From Drosophila pseudoobscura (taxonomy: Eukaryota > Arthropoda > Insecta > Diptera > Drosophilidae), in contig NC_046680.1 in the NCBI RefSeq assembly GCF_009870125.1, forward strand, positions 13,907,501 through 13,971,500: a stretch of 64,000 bases of DNA, in the 5' to 3' direction. Both the position numbers and the translations under genes were made by a program. Shown here piece by piece: positions 51,201 through 63,357 of this stretch (its first letter is position 1; each line of letters starts with the position of its first letter). The notes beneath the pieces were generated by a model. The model did not search any database. It was given only the letters and a program-made list of their open reading frames with translations, and had not been told where the DNA came from.

Positions 51201-53369
51201 GGGGTTGGCGGAGAAAAAGCGAAAGCACTTCGTATGCAAATGAGTTTGTCGTTATCGTTGCTGCCGACGCCGCTGTCGGCGTCGCAGTTGCTGCTCTTCG
51301 AGAGGGTTGTTTTCAGTTTTGCTTTTTTTCTATACCTCATCTTCTGCCCCTTCTGCTATGGGGTTTACTTGATAAGAGAGAGCAGAGCAGAGCAGAGCTC
51401 GTAAATTCCAACCGAAAAGGAGTAGAAATGCTGAATGCACGTAAATTTATAATGAGAGTTTTTTTCCATTCTTTTTAGCTCTCTCTGTCTCTGTCTCTTC
51501 CTCTCTCTCTCTTTCTCTCTTTTGGTACTTACAATTTTCGCAACATGCTGTGCTGTCCTTCATCCTCCTTCTTCCACTTTCTCCGTGGCCGGCGTGCTGT
51601 GTAACTTTTCCTTCGTGCATTGTCTTGGCTGGCCGATCTTGATCCCGATCCTTGCTAATTGTGTTTGCCAAAATTTGCATGCCCTTTTTTCGCATACCCC
51701 GCCAGGCACGGCCGGGGGTAGAAAGAAGAAACCCGTAACAAGACCATGGACTCAATTTTGCATAGTCTGTGCCTATTCGGGCAGCATATTTTCTCTGCTT
51801 CTTCAAACTCTTTGTTCTGATCCTGATGCAACTATTGTTCATTTTTTCTGAGCCATTCTGGCAATCCTGGGTGGCATTCTGTCAACTATCCAAGTAGAGT
51901 TACGTCTTAATACCGATGGATATATAGTCAAATCTGAATTTTATACATCTATGGGCATAGCCTACCGTTGTAGGCCTAAGATATTCATAATAAAGGAAGC
52001 CAACTAAGTGTTCTCATAAGAGCACAATGGTATTCGACCTTAAGACGAAACGGCAAAGCCGTCATATTAATAGCACTCATAATTTTTTACATTTAATTGA
52101 GGCGAATGGCCGCAGGATAATGAAAGCAACCGGGCCTCAGATGTCGTTTCCACAGCCTCCCCTTTCCTACATGCCATTCCATGGTTCCATCGTCCATTGC
52201 ACTTGAGGCAGCTTATTAGAAGAGGCTGCCTCCGTTTGGCGCCAAGCTCGGACTGGTCGTCCCTGTCCCCTTGCTCGGACTCTGGCGAATCGCGGGTGAG
52301 AATCATAATTTTTCAATTTGAATAATGAACGGCAGTTGGCGGCGTCGGTGGCTCGCTGCCGGCGAAGCCTTTAAATTTATTTTGAATGCCTTTTATTTTC
52401 TTAGGGGTTTCTTTCTTTTGCCACACGAAAAAGAAAAATCCTAACAGCCAAACACTCGTAAACTCATTTGAGAAAAAATTCTTCTGCCTCCCAGTCCAAA
52501 TAATTTTCTCGAAAGCTGGAAAAGAAGATGGAAAGGGGGAGAAGGATAGAGAGAAAGAGAAAAAAATAAAGAGAGACAGAGGGGCAGACACGTGGGAGTG
52601 GGAACTACACTTAACAAAATTTTAGCCACAAGTAATTACTGTTTCATAATTATTTTTGTCTGAAATAAAGATTATATTACAAATAATATATATATCATAT
52701 ATAGAAGGTTGAATCAGTTCGGATCGTCCAAACACGATTTCTTTATGTGTACGCTGGCAACTTTCGGTGAACGCCAAGCGAAGAAAGGCTAAAATGCTAA
52801 TAAGCAGCGCAGTACGCGAACATTTCGCTCCATCCTACTCCCACTCCCACACCCACACCCACTGGTACTGGCACTCTCCTACTCGTCTCTATGTAAGCAC
52901 ATAAGACGCCCTCTATGTATTACATGGTGGGTTTTTTTATATAGAGGCTGCCGGGACAGGATGAAGCCTTTTTTGGCTGTTGAAAGGGGCACAAAGAAGT
53001 GGAGGCGTCAGTTTTGCTGGAAGGTTGAATGGGGGGCGGTTGGTGGCAGTTCGTGGGTTCGTGGGTTGGCGGGTTGGCGGTGGGAGTCGCCTTTCCTTCA
53101 TTTCGGTGTAGTTGTTTGCTCTCTCACTGGAGATTAAATGGGGAAAAACACTGTGACATTTTCTGGCTGCGCGGCGCGTTTTTTATTTCTTTTTCTCGCT
53201 CAGCTGCTGCTTCCTTTAGACGCGAGTTCAAAATCCGGCGAGGGGTTGATGGGGGGGAAGGGAAGACGAAGACGTTAGGTAATGGGGAGGATTGGAGAGG
53301 GTGGTGGCGACAGCATTAGTGGGGCGTCTTGTGGCAAATGTAAAATAATGCGAAAGGGCTTCGTTTGCA

Positions 53370-55827
53370 TAAATTAAAAATTTATATAATGCTGCCCGTT
53401 GTCGCCTTTTGGAGGAACGGAAAAAGCCTCGTGTCCCCGGCTAATTTTCTGTTTTTTGGAGGGGTTGTTTCTTAGCTTATTGATTAAAAAAGTCTTGGTC
53501 CTTTGTTTAACACAATAATGTAATATATTTATATATGTATATATATATATATTTCTATGTTTTGTATACACAAAGTTCATTTGAAAACATAATACATTGT
53601 AGTTTAGAACGAATTGATAAATCTTAAATACATATTTGAACGAATGCATATATTTATGGTTTCAATGCCGGAAAGGACAACAACAATAAAATGGAAACTC
53701 AAGATAACAAAGCTGACAACTCGTTACATCATATGAATTCATACTATTGAATCATATATATGAATATTATGAATATTTTGTGTTAATTAAAATTCTTCTA
53801 ATTCTGATCTCTAAATGTATTTATTAGTTTTTCAATGACTACATATCAAAACTGGTAAATGACGTTTGTTATACTCGTAAGATTAGGTTCGTATCTTTGT
53901 ATATGGATGTACATATACATATTTATGTATTGCACAATTTGAGCTGCAATTAGTAGAGCTGATTCATATTAAGTATAATATTTACATGGAAATTGACTTT
54001 GCATTTACAGACATATGTATAGTTTAAGTATTTTATTACAGGTTACACCTAACATTTAAACAAGCTAAGTTTATATAGTGACGATTTAATTCGTATAGGT
54101 TTTAAATGTACATAATCAATATGAAACATGTGTGAGGTCTTTTGTGCCATGCGCTGAGCTTCGAAGGATTCGAAGGGCGCTCACTATTTGATTTTATTTT
54201 TTGTAATCATTTAATCTTGAGGAACTTGTATACCATACACTTGAATGAACAAAGAAAATTACACAATATTTTGTTGCATTTTTTTAACTTTAAAACGTCC
54301 GAACTAAGGATGCATCGAAAGGATTGATTACCTTTCGATGAATTGAACCAAAGATTGCACTAAAATTAGTATGTAGTGTAAGTTCGTATTTCTGACTATA
54401 TACAGAGGCTAAAGTATGTACAGAGAGGGGGTCTGATTATTCATTGAATATATAATAATTTAATATTTACACTTAAATTGTATTTCATCAAATGCTCGAA
54501 AATCGTTTTATTACTAGGCCCGTATCCATATAAAATATGCATCAAAATTACTTAATGTATAACTTTGGGTTTCCTTTTCGATATTTTTGTCTAATGTTTG
54601 TATATAAATTCAGTTGAATTGTACGATTGCCAAATTGTTGTATATATGTATATACCGTATTAGCTCACAACAATTTTGATACAAAGAGGTATTGGAGGTA
54701 TTTGGTTATAGCATTTTTTCCTGTTTACTTGGTTCAAGACTTACGATTAGAAACTGTATATTTTCACATTTGAAATATGTTCGATTACATTTTAACAGTT
54801 TACAGCTAAAGTTTATTCATTGAGCTATGTGTATATCAAAGATGCCTTGCGAACATTGTATTTTGTTTTGTCTTAAGTGCCTCTCAAGATCTAAAACAAA
54901 ATCAAAATCAAGGGTATTTCTAATATGGAAGAAGATTGTGTAACAGCTTTCTCGCCTGTTACTTATTGCCGTAGACCGTTTGCCTTTTAACGAAAACGAA
55001 AGAAAAAGAAAGAAAAACAAAAAGAAGGTAACATAAAATGTTGTATAATTTTTGGAATTAATTTATTTTTCCATTGCATTCAGCAACATTTCAACTAAAC
55101 ATGACTCTGAATAGGAACATATAAAGTAATATTATATTTTGGTCTTTAATAAAACAAGATTCATGCAATAAAATATTAGGAGCTAATCAGTTAAATAATT
55201 TTTTTAAATATTTATGGCAAACAAAACAAATAGCGTACAAATAATTTTGTTTTTATTGTTAACTTAAAGTTAATTTTGATTTAATGTTGATTGGCATTGC
55301 TTTCTTTAAGAATCCTTTAAAATATATTAAAATTAAAATAATATAGTCTATTAACCATTCGATAGATTTTATATTCTTAGCGAGAGTAAAATAGTATTTT
55401 TGGAGCGCTGTATAATTTACAATTGGCAGCTGCGTTTGCTGGGTATTTACAATTTTGACTGAGTTGAAAATAATCTAAAACTTGTAACTTAAAGTAGGTT
55501 AGGTGTTGAAAATGGCACAACATGTTCGGTTCATTTTGGTGGGTTTTGGCAGGGATAAGCATGGCATATGGCATGTTTAGCTAATTTTGTACAAATTATG
55601 TGTGTTTGTTTGTTTTTTTGTTTTGTTTTAATTTTGTGCAATTATTTCACTAAAATATCTATATTTTCTTTAGTTACTTGTACTTAGCATTAAATTCCTG
55701 TTGCAAAAGATGTTTTTAAACTCCACTTTTAAACTTCATTTTGTTTAACTTTTGTGTGGATTGTTGCCAGTCAACTTCATCAAATGAAGGCTGATAAAGG
55801 CTATGTACAATTTGGGCTTTGACTGAT
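53370..55827 (-). other. AT-rich 3' flank and 3' UTR of Kr
   Basis: No frame is supported here. The base composition becomes strongly AT-rich, with TATATA runs at 53515-53555 and many TGTATATA and TTTGTATATAAAT motifs. AATAAA occurs on the minus strand at several places (for example 55252-55257), so the Kr 3' UTR end cannot be fixed. The first part of this stretch past the stop codon is certainly 3' UTR. Confidence 0.5.
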
Positions 55828-57865
55828 TTAGTGCTGGCGCATATATAGAGCAGCGGCATCATCCAAATCGTCCAAATCAATATCCTCGTTTTGTTCTTGT
55901 GATTCGGTGGAGCGGGGCGAGTGCATGCTGAGATCCTCAGGCTCGGTTTGCTCGGGCATTTCGCTGCGGACATGGATTATCTGGGGAGGAGGTAGACGAA
56001 ACACACGGCGTATATCCTGGGCCTTTCGACGGGCCATGCTACTGCTGCAGTGGCCATCTACTGAGCTGGCGCCGTCCTCAGACAAATCCAATGGAGCCTC
56101 GTCGTCCAAAGAACCCTTTTCGAGATCAACCGACTCGTCAGAGCCCCCATAGCTTGCACACATAGCCGCAAATTTATTGGCTGATGGCTCCAGAGCCATA
56201 GAGGTGACTGCCATGGGAAAGTCTCCACTCATTGCAGGTGAGAGGGCCGGAGTGGGTGGCGACTGAATGCCACACTTGTGATTCATCAGGTGGTGACGCC
56301 GACGGAATTTCATATGGCACCGGTCGCACTCAAAGGGCTTCTCGCCATTGTGGACCAGCATATGGGACTTCAGCTGATTGGAGTCACTGAATTTACCGTC
56401 GCAGATCTCGCAAGTATACGGACGCTCCCCAGTGTGAACGCGCAGGTGACGCCTAAGATTGGCCACCTGCACGAATTGGCGATCGCAGTGGGAGCAATGA
56501 TATGGCTTCTCTCCGGTGTGCAGACGCATGTGGGTCTTCAGGTGATGGTCTCGGGTGAAGCGCTTGTGGCACTCTGGGCATTCGAAAGGCTTCTCGCCGG
56601 TGTGCGTACGTTCGTGGTTCTGCAGGACGTGCTTGTATCCAAAGCTGCGAGAGCAGATCTTGCAGGTGAAGCTCTTGTCGCGAGAGGGATCTTTGGATGC
56701 GACGCCGGTAACTCCCGCACCGACGCTTCCCACCTCGTGTGTGGAATTGGGCGAGCTGCCGCTGGATGGCGGGGAAATGGGTCCGCCCGGTGTGTGATAG
56801 AGATCATTCACGCTCATGGTGATTTCCGTCTGGAACTCCTTCTTTACCGATAACTTGCGAGACTTCTTCACTGGCTCACGGTGCTGTGGTGTACTGCTGG
56901 GAGAGGTCAACGGATGCTTGCCACTGCCCAAAGGTGTAGTGGGCACGGGCGAGTGCGGACTGGCGGGCGGGGAATGCATATGCGTGCCCTGGGGTGGCAT
57001 CTGCGACTGCTGGGCGGCCCAAGCTCCAAACAAAGCCGCCGGATTGTGGGGAAACAGTGTGTTGGCCAATGTGCTCATTGGAAGCTGGGCCATAAAAGCA
57101 GCCGCCTGGCGGTTAGCAGCCATCAGTTGGGTGGGTGAGAGCATGCCGAAGGCTGATGCAGCGGCCGCCTGTTGTAGACCCATTCCCGGGTACATGGCCG
57201 CGGCGCTGCTGGCTGACGTGTTGGCCGACATGGGAGGCGACAGTGACATGGAGCGGTCTGCAGCGACCTCCTCCCTTTTAATTCCCGCTAGAGCAGCAGC
57301 TAGGCCTAAAACAAAAAAAAAAGGAAACAAAAAAGTTAGCTAAATGTCTTTACCCTTCTTATACTTAATATTGTACACTAAAATAAGTCCGAGGAGAAGG
57401 AGAGTCAGAAGAAGAGCCAGAGCTGTCGTGCTAAGAGAGAAATTGCTTAAGAGCAAACCAACGTCACATATGTTCATGTGTGAGAGTGTTGCTCATGCTC
57501 TTTCTCTCTGTATTTCTCTTTGTCTTGTGCTCTCAGCCCTTTGTTTTGGTGGGGGCGTTGCAGTAACGAGTTGAGTGCCGGTTCTGAGTTCTGGCCAAAC
57601 TTGTAAACAAAACTTAATTGCTCTAGAGTCTAGATGTGTGTGTCTGCCTGTGTTTACGTGCGTGTGTGTATGTAAAAATGGCGTTTAACATTAAGATGAA
57701 CACATCGAGACGTCGTTATCACTGTGCTGTGTTAAAGAGCAAGCTTTCATTCTGATACAGGTCTAACTTATAGCGGACTTGTGTGCAAGTTTTGAACGTT
57801 GAGTGAAATGCATGTTTTGTTTACTTACTTCGTGTCTGTGCGTCCTGGAGCATTGATATAGCCAT
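55828..57865 (-). CDS. Kr: Krüppel, gap-gene zinc-finger transcription factor, 504 aa, two exons
   Basis: Exon 1 is 57829-57865 ([12 protein letters not shown]) and exon 2 is 55828-57305; the intron is GT-AG. Kr is the central gap gene of the early embryo and mainly represses neighbouring gap genes and pair-rule stripes. The N-terminal part holds LAAALAGIK and an Ala/Gln-rich repression region (about 55-112). A basic patch [12 protein letters not shown] lies at about 159-170. Five C2H2-type fingers follow at 225-247, 253-275, 281-303, 309-331 and 337-357. They are joined by TGEKP-type linkers, and the last ends in HKC in place of HxxxH, as known for Kr. The CtBP co-repressor motif PEDLSMH is at 468-474, with another PLDLSED upstream. 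The length matches D. melanogaster (502), and the finger region looks almost unchanged. Differences lie in the Pro/Ser linkers and the C-terminus. Confidence 0.98.
57306..57828 (-). other. Kr intron, 523 bp
   Basis: The donor GTAAGT lies at 57828-57823 and the acceptor TTTTAG just before 57305. It holds purine-rich and GT-rich stretches and no frame of interest. The small first coding exon followed by one intron matches the known Kr structure. Confidence 0.85.
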
Positions 57866-58088
57866 TAATCTGTGTTCGTTGCGGTGTTGGGGGCTTCTCG
57901 TTTTTGCCTTGTTTTGAGCAAAAACCAGTTGTAAATTCGCTTGATAACTTTTAGTTAAAACAGTGTAAACACACAATTTTCATTTGAGCAAAGTTTTCTG
58001 CACTTTTTCTAGGATATGATTCTAGGATAACTTGTTTGTTTCACGCACTTTTTGTACTTTGAGGTAGAGTGTTAAGTTTCTTTTTGTG

Positions 58089-58096
58089 TTTATATA
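58089..58096 (-). promoter_or_regulatory. Probable Kr TATA box
   Basis: TATATAAA on the minus strand would place transcription start near 58065, giving a 5' UTR of about 200 nt. This fits my memory of a short Kr leader. A second candidate lies further upstream (58295-58303). Confidence 0.5.
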
Positions 58097-58294
58097 AGTT
58101 CGCCGATTATACAAAATGAGGTAGATTGTAATTTATTCCAGTTATTTTATTAACTTTCTCTGCAGTAGTGTTTGCCTTGAGGTATTCGATTTGTTGCCCG
58201 TTTTTAGTTTGTATTTTTAAGACACAAAAAATTCTTAAGATGTTGCCGTGAGGAGTCTTCGCTGAGGAATGATATTTGAGAGTGACTGAACACG

Positions 58295-58303
58295 TTTTAT
58301 ATA
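58295..58303 (-). promoter_or_regulatory. Alternative Kr TATA box
   Basis: TATATAAAA on the minus strand, with TCAGTC at 58289-58284. That initiator is only about 14 bp from the box, closer than usual, so this is the weaker of two candidates. Confidence 0.3.
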
Positions 58304-58830
58304 GCTCGAAGTATCCTTTGCCGAGAAATCCTTTTTGAAGCAACAAATTTGCGTATGTGTATGAGTTGATGGGGTGTTCTTCTTTATCGAGGAGTTCTGT
58401 TGTTCCTCTCACGACCAAACCAAAATCACGAATGATACAAATTCGGTGCGTGCGCTAACTATAAGTACGCTCTGCTCCGTTTCGGCTTCGCCCTCCCTCA
58501 CGCATACACTCGCACGCTCAGAGCACACACACGCTCGCTTCGCTCTCCCGCTCACTCACACAAGCGCAAGACAGCAAGAGTAGGGAGGGAGAAAGCAGTG
58601 AAACGACGGCGAAAAACGATCCGACGACCGAAGAGGTAAAGTGAAATACTTTTTACCTAAGAGACAGACGACTGTTGATTTTTCCTATGCAAATTGGAGC
58701 GACAGGGATGGCTAGCACATTTAAAAATCTCAAAAGCGTGGTGTCCTTATGTACTGACACACATACTTATGTCCTCTACAGTTCACCAAAAAAATGTTGA
58801 CTTTTAGTCAAATAACTTTACGCCGTACGT

Positions 58831-59049
58831 GTAAAAAACCTTCACGAGTTTATGACACTGCATTTTTATATTCTGCAGTCATAAAAAATAAAAAATCAAA
58901 ACTATGCGCTACCTATGGGAGGCCTTAAAAACTTAAGGCCACTTCCGCTACTCTTGTTTTTTTAGAGCCTTCATAAAAAAAGTGCACTTGAAGGCAATTT
59001 AAAGTGGAGCAAGGATCTGAGGCAACTATTTCGAAACGGGTAAAAAACT
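58831..59049. promoter_or_regulatory. Group of Hunchback-like sites upstream of Kr
   Basis: GTAAAAAAC at 58831, ATAAAAAATAAAAAATC from 58881, CATAAAAAAAG at 58971-58981 and GGTAAAAAACT at 59039-59049 match the Hunchback A-run consensus. Hunchback sets the anterior limit of Kr and also activates it. The stretch lies about 1-1.2 kb upstream of the Kr start codon. Confidence 0.45.
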
Positions 59050-59490
59050 GAATTTCCCCTCAAACGAAATTTCCCCTTTGTACATAAGCCAGAAGGGGAA
59101 ATGAAGGGGATGAAACTAATGCCAAAGGAGAGTCAGGCGATAGGGCAAGAGAGGGAGCGAAAGACGCAAGCCTCATGGAAAGAGATGTCATAGATGGGGT
59201 GGAAATCCAAGCGTGCGCTGTAAGAGTGAACCGGAAGCTAGCGAAATATCACCTTCGAGGTGTATTTCTACATGGTGAGACATTTCCCCTCTTCTAGTGC
59301 TGCTTTCTCGCTCTCTTTGTGTCTCGCTGCAGCTCTCTATGGAGCGAATCCGGTTGTAGTATTGCCCCTTGATACTTTTAAAGGATCCCCGAACAGGAAG
59401 AGAGGGTTTGTTGTTCTATATAGCCTGTGGTCAGGAATGCTTGGGAATATATATATTCTGCGTAATGGGTTACTAATTGTTGGCACACGT

Positions 59491-59578
59491 CTAAAAAATG
59501 AGTCATAAAAAAGGAACTGATAAAAAACAGGCCAGGTAGAAACCAAAACCAAGTCAAAGGCCCTTAATAAAAAACAGT
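59491..59578. promoter_or_regulatory. Second group of Hunchback-like sites with a Tailless-like site
   Basis: CTAAAAAATG, CATAAAAAAGG, GATAAAAAACAGG and AATAAAAAACAG fall within 90 bp, with AAGTCAAAGG (Tailless/nuclear-receptor half-site) at 59551. Three share the AAAAAACAG or AAAAAAGG ending. Confidence 0.5.
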
Positions 59579-61970
59579 CAACATACTCGTACATACATAT
59601 TTAAGCATGGATATTTTTTGGAATTTATTTTTGGTTATTTAAACGTTGGCAGTGACTTTTGCGGATTGACTTCTAAATCGTTTTATGTAGATTTTTATGG
59701 CAAGGACATGCTGTGCAGAACTTATGCTGAAAATGGGCCCAGATCGTCGTGCTGGTTTGCGTAGGTAGGCCAAGGACGAACACAACAGAGAACTCGGCAG
59801 GCGGGTAATGCGAACTACCGTGGAAATTTTCGAAAGTGAAATTGAACAATAGCCAAAAAGGACATGGATATCCTTGCTCTGCATAATGTTACGTAAAATT
59901 CGAATGGTTTCTGTCAACCAACGAACAAGATCAGTTTCAGCGAAAATTTTCGCAAAACTCTCAAAAATTCGCAGAAAGCATTAAACAAAATTCAAGCACC
60001 CAAAAATGACCCTATTGATAAGGATTTCTGATTTTTGAGCCGATCTGACTCGTTCGAGAGCATCGTCAGCTAATGCCCAGGTTTGCGGATTAGTCAGAAA
60101 TACTTTTCTGCATGTTTGCTGCCTTTCGCTTGATATTGACAAAGAAACTTAGCTCAAATGATTTTATTAAGATCCGGCAGTATGCGATAAGACGTTGCTG
60201 GTTATCTATGGACGCAAAGTCAAGTATACTAGTGTCGGGCGAGAGTAAAAGAAAACGAGATTTTAAATATGAAATTAATAGTGAAGAAAAATTCGACGAC
60301 TGAGACTTTCACACACTTGTGCGACCATATGTTTGCACATAAGTGGGGCAGTAGTGCGTATGAAAGTGCGTATAGTTTGTTGATAAGGTTCAAACTTGAA
60401 AAACTAACCTAGGCTAACACTACTTGGGTGACTATAGAGTAAGGTTCTTATATATATATTTTTCTATTGTTGTGTCGACCTCTCAAAAAATATATATATA
60501 TATATATATAATAGACCAGCATATTAAGCTGTTCTAACTCATATACGAGTACGAGTACTATCCCAGCAGATGCGTTGTGTTGTAACTTCATCATCCTACA
60601 CGTGTCTAGTTTCATCGTCTGATAGAAATTCTACCGCTGTGCATAACCCTTACCAGACCGGACCTCCTGAAAGAATACAAATAAACACAAAACGCACAAA
60701 GCTAAACAAAGAGGAAAACTCTACTTTTTTTTTATAAAAAAACGACAAATTTGTACAAATATTTCGAGTGAAAACGAGGGGCTGTCAACAAAGAGACGAT
60801 TGGTAGGCCAAAAAAGGGGGAAAAAGCGGAAATAAAAGTGAAAGTGAAGGCTTAAAAATCGCACGTCGCGCACACGCATGCGCCCAAAAGCAACCCTAGG
60901 GACACATCATAGGGGTATTTTTTTTTATTGTTGTACGGCCTATGAGTGTGCCCACAATTTTTTAATCATTTGTTACACTCGATCAGCTTTTGTATGGTTT
61001 TTTAAAGGGTGCGGTTCCTTGATTTATAGGCAATCGAGTAGTAACGACGTGATAATGTTGTTGGAAGTACAGACGTGAACGGGACAGAGGTAGACCATCG
61101 CACTCTTGATCTTGTGTGTTTCTTGAATACTTCAGAATGGAACCGCTGTGAGCTTCCATTCTTAATCATGCGATTTGGTTGCTAATCCTAATACTTACAG
61201 TCCAGACTTGGACTGAATCCTTCCCTGCACTCTTTGGCCACACCGTAATAAGCCGCGGATGTAAACTGCGCAATCCTCGACTAGCCACTAATCATTTATT
61301 GTTTGAATTTAAAATTACTCAAATCCCCATTTTTAATGTGATGGAAACTCCTTGCAGGGGATTGGGTTTAGCCATACCCGTTCGTTCAAGGACCTAATAA
61401 TCGCAGATTAGTCGGAGATTTGGCAGCAGTCTGCACAAGATTGTCTGGCATCTGGCTAAAAGGATTGAAAATATCGCAGAATACCTCTTCGAGAGATTAT
61501 ATTTGGTTAAAGCACCTATAATGGTTGGCAGTGATAAAAACAGGCGTTATTATTGCTTTTTACTACATTTTTATTTGTAAATCAAAAGAAAGAAACAGAT
61601 AGACCCTCCCTTGTCGCACTTCCACCGTCAACGTCAACGTCAGCAGCATCCCTAAAAATGTATTTCACGTCTTGTTTTTTAGAGCCCTCTGATCACGCGT
61701 GTACCATGAGAGGGGCAGGATCACTCCCGCAGAGGGGCAGGATCGTGTTTTATATCAATTTAATGAGTACGAACCTATGGCTTGATCTGGCTTGTTCATC
61801 GCATGCCAAGCGTGCGCCAGACCCAAAGGAGGGCGAAGATGATCACGTGGCATCTCAATTGCAAGGGTTACAAGGGACCACAAGACTTCATAGTATTCTT
61901 GAATGAATCCACGGTCTACAAATCCTAGGCTAATGGAAGCGAACTAATCAGCCTCGGAAACAGAGATTAA
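59579..61970. other. Kr upstream DNA, no gene seen
   Basis: No frame is supported. One exact TAATCC (Bicoid core) is at 61183-61188. A (TA)n run is at about 60489-60512. Other TTATA/AAAAC blocks are spread through it, and it probably holds further Kr control elements. Confidence 0.4.
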
Positions 61971-62272
61971 GGATTAGCTGAGCTAGTCGTGAGCGTTGCA
62001 GTATGGATTGGGATTAGGCAACCGTGAGGCCAGGACGGACTAGCCCAAATTGGACACCGCAGGCCAATATCAATACATGATGTATGCAAGTAAGTTTAAT
62101 TTTGTTAGTTATGCTGTTTATTTTTTTTTTAAATCAAATTCCTAGGAAAATGTTTTCTCTTTGCAAGCAATCAATCACATTAAAATTGCTCAACACGTTT
62201 CGCTAATGGTGAGCAAAAAGAAAAGAAGGTATGAAAGTAAAACCTACGCAAGGGGGATTAGGCGGCTAATCC
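61971..62272. promoter_or_regulatory. Loose group of Bicoid-core sites
   Basis: GGATTA or TAATCC cores lie at 61971, 62011, 62255 and 62267, in both orientations. The last two form a divergent pair 12 bp apart. Confidence 0.4.
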
Positions 62273-62529
62273 GTCTTGTTCCAAATGACCAGCGGGAAAG
62301 GTGCTTGGCCAGGAAAACAGACATTCCGGGTGTGTACCGGGCAGATACTTCCAACATATTTTCGCTTTTCGGTGGGCTGTTCCTGAGCTAATTTAAATGA
62401 CAAATATACGCACACAAAGTGGCCAGGATTGCAGGAAACCCATGCGAAATGCATGTTTGCTTTGAAGATTCAGGATTCAAATCAGATCGATTCGGTTCGG
62501 TTCGTTCCATTCAAGAAGACTGCGTTACA

Positions 62530-62700
62530 TTTTTCACGGAACCTAATAAAAAACTCTTCCAGTTTGGCCGGTTAAAAAACTCTAAATAGTCATAAACCCC
62601 AGGTAGGACTAATCATAAAAAACTTTAAAGTGCGGAAGCAAGTCATCAACAGACGGTAAAAAAGTCAAACCGCTCACTTTCGTAAAAAGTCAAGGCCAGA
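62530..62700. promoter_or_regulatory. Candidate Kr central-domain enhancer: Hunchback- and Tailless-like sites
   Basis: AATAAAAAAC, GTTAAAAAAC, CATAAAAAAC, GGTAAAAAAGTCA and CGTAAAAAGTCA fall within about 170 bp. The last two join an A-run to AAGTCA, the Tailless core. The segment lies about 4.7 kb upstream of the Kr start codon, near where the CD1/CD2 elements lie in D. melanogaster (as I recall). Confidence 0.6.
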
Positions 62701-63357
62701 CTATAAACTGTTGGAAAGGACGAGGCAGCTGACTAGGGTGGTTTGTATTGTTGGTATGGTCGGTACATACATATGTGAGGCTGTTTTCGCGGCGAATTCG
62801 TTTACGATCCGTTGGTAATATGCAAATGCACAATGCCGCTAGGAATCCTGACCTTGTTTATGATGCAAAGACCTTAGGACAGCCATTCTTAATCCGGATT
62901 TAGTTCAGCTCTGCAACATTTTTTGCTTTGTTTTTGCTGCGATCTTTTTTTCTTTGGTTTTTAAGCGAAATTTGACTTCTTAATTGCCAACAACTCAAGG
63001 CTGGTCTAGTCTGGTCCGGTCTGGTCTGGTTACCTGTGATAGGCGAAGAGGATACGATACCCACGCTTACAGGTAGCTGAGCTTCAGTGCTCTCTCTGTC
63101 TGCCTTTCTCAGTCTATTTTGGAATTCCATAATTATGATCCTCATTGGCCCAAAGGCCTGCGTTCTTGCGAATTGAAGAAAAGGAAAAGGAAAGAAAAGA
63201 AAAAACAAAACAGACCGAGCCGCGAAAAAAATCGCGCCGCTCTCTAAGCCGGAGATTAGGATAAGGATTTAAAGGAAAATCCATCAATATTACGCCCATT
63301 GCAGGGGATCAAGCTTAATCGCCATGCTTAAGACTGACTTATTTGTTTGAAAAAATT

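Larger units (their letters stand above)
35995..53369. other. About 17.4 kb with no supported gene
   Basis: Many short frames occur on both strands but none has a signal peptide, spliced continuation, family motif or polyadenylation pattern. The DNA is unique, with AATTAA/TTAATT-rich blocks between GC-richer patches and many simple repeats, as in the large regulatory neighbourhoods of fly developmental genes. It may hold enhancers of Kr or of a gene outside the window, or non-coding RNAs that I cannot see by eye. Confidence 0.5.

Noticed and set aside
53200-53260. tRNA-like phrase GAGTTCAAAATCCGG
   Set aside because: It resembles a T-arm, but no A-box, acceptor stem or anticodon arm can be folded around it.
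56278-56853. 191-codon plus-strand frame across the Kr finger region
   Set aside because: It is an antisense shadow of the Kr zinc-finger exon with no independent motif.
59639-59917. 92-codon minus-strand frame upstream of Kr
   Set aside because: It has some protein-like composition, but no start context, no neighbouring exon and no family resemblance that I can defend.
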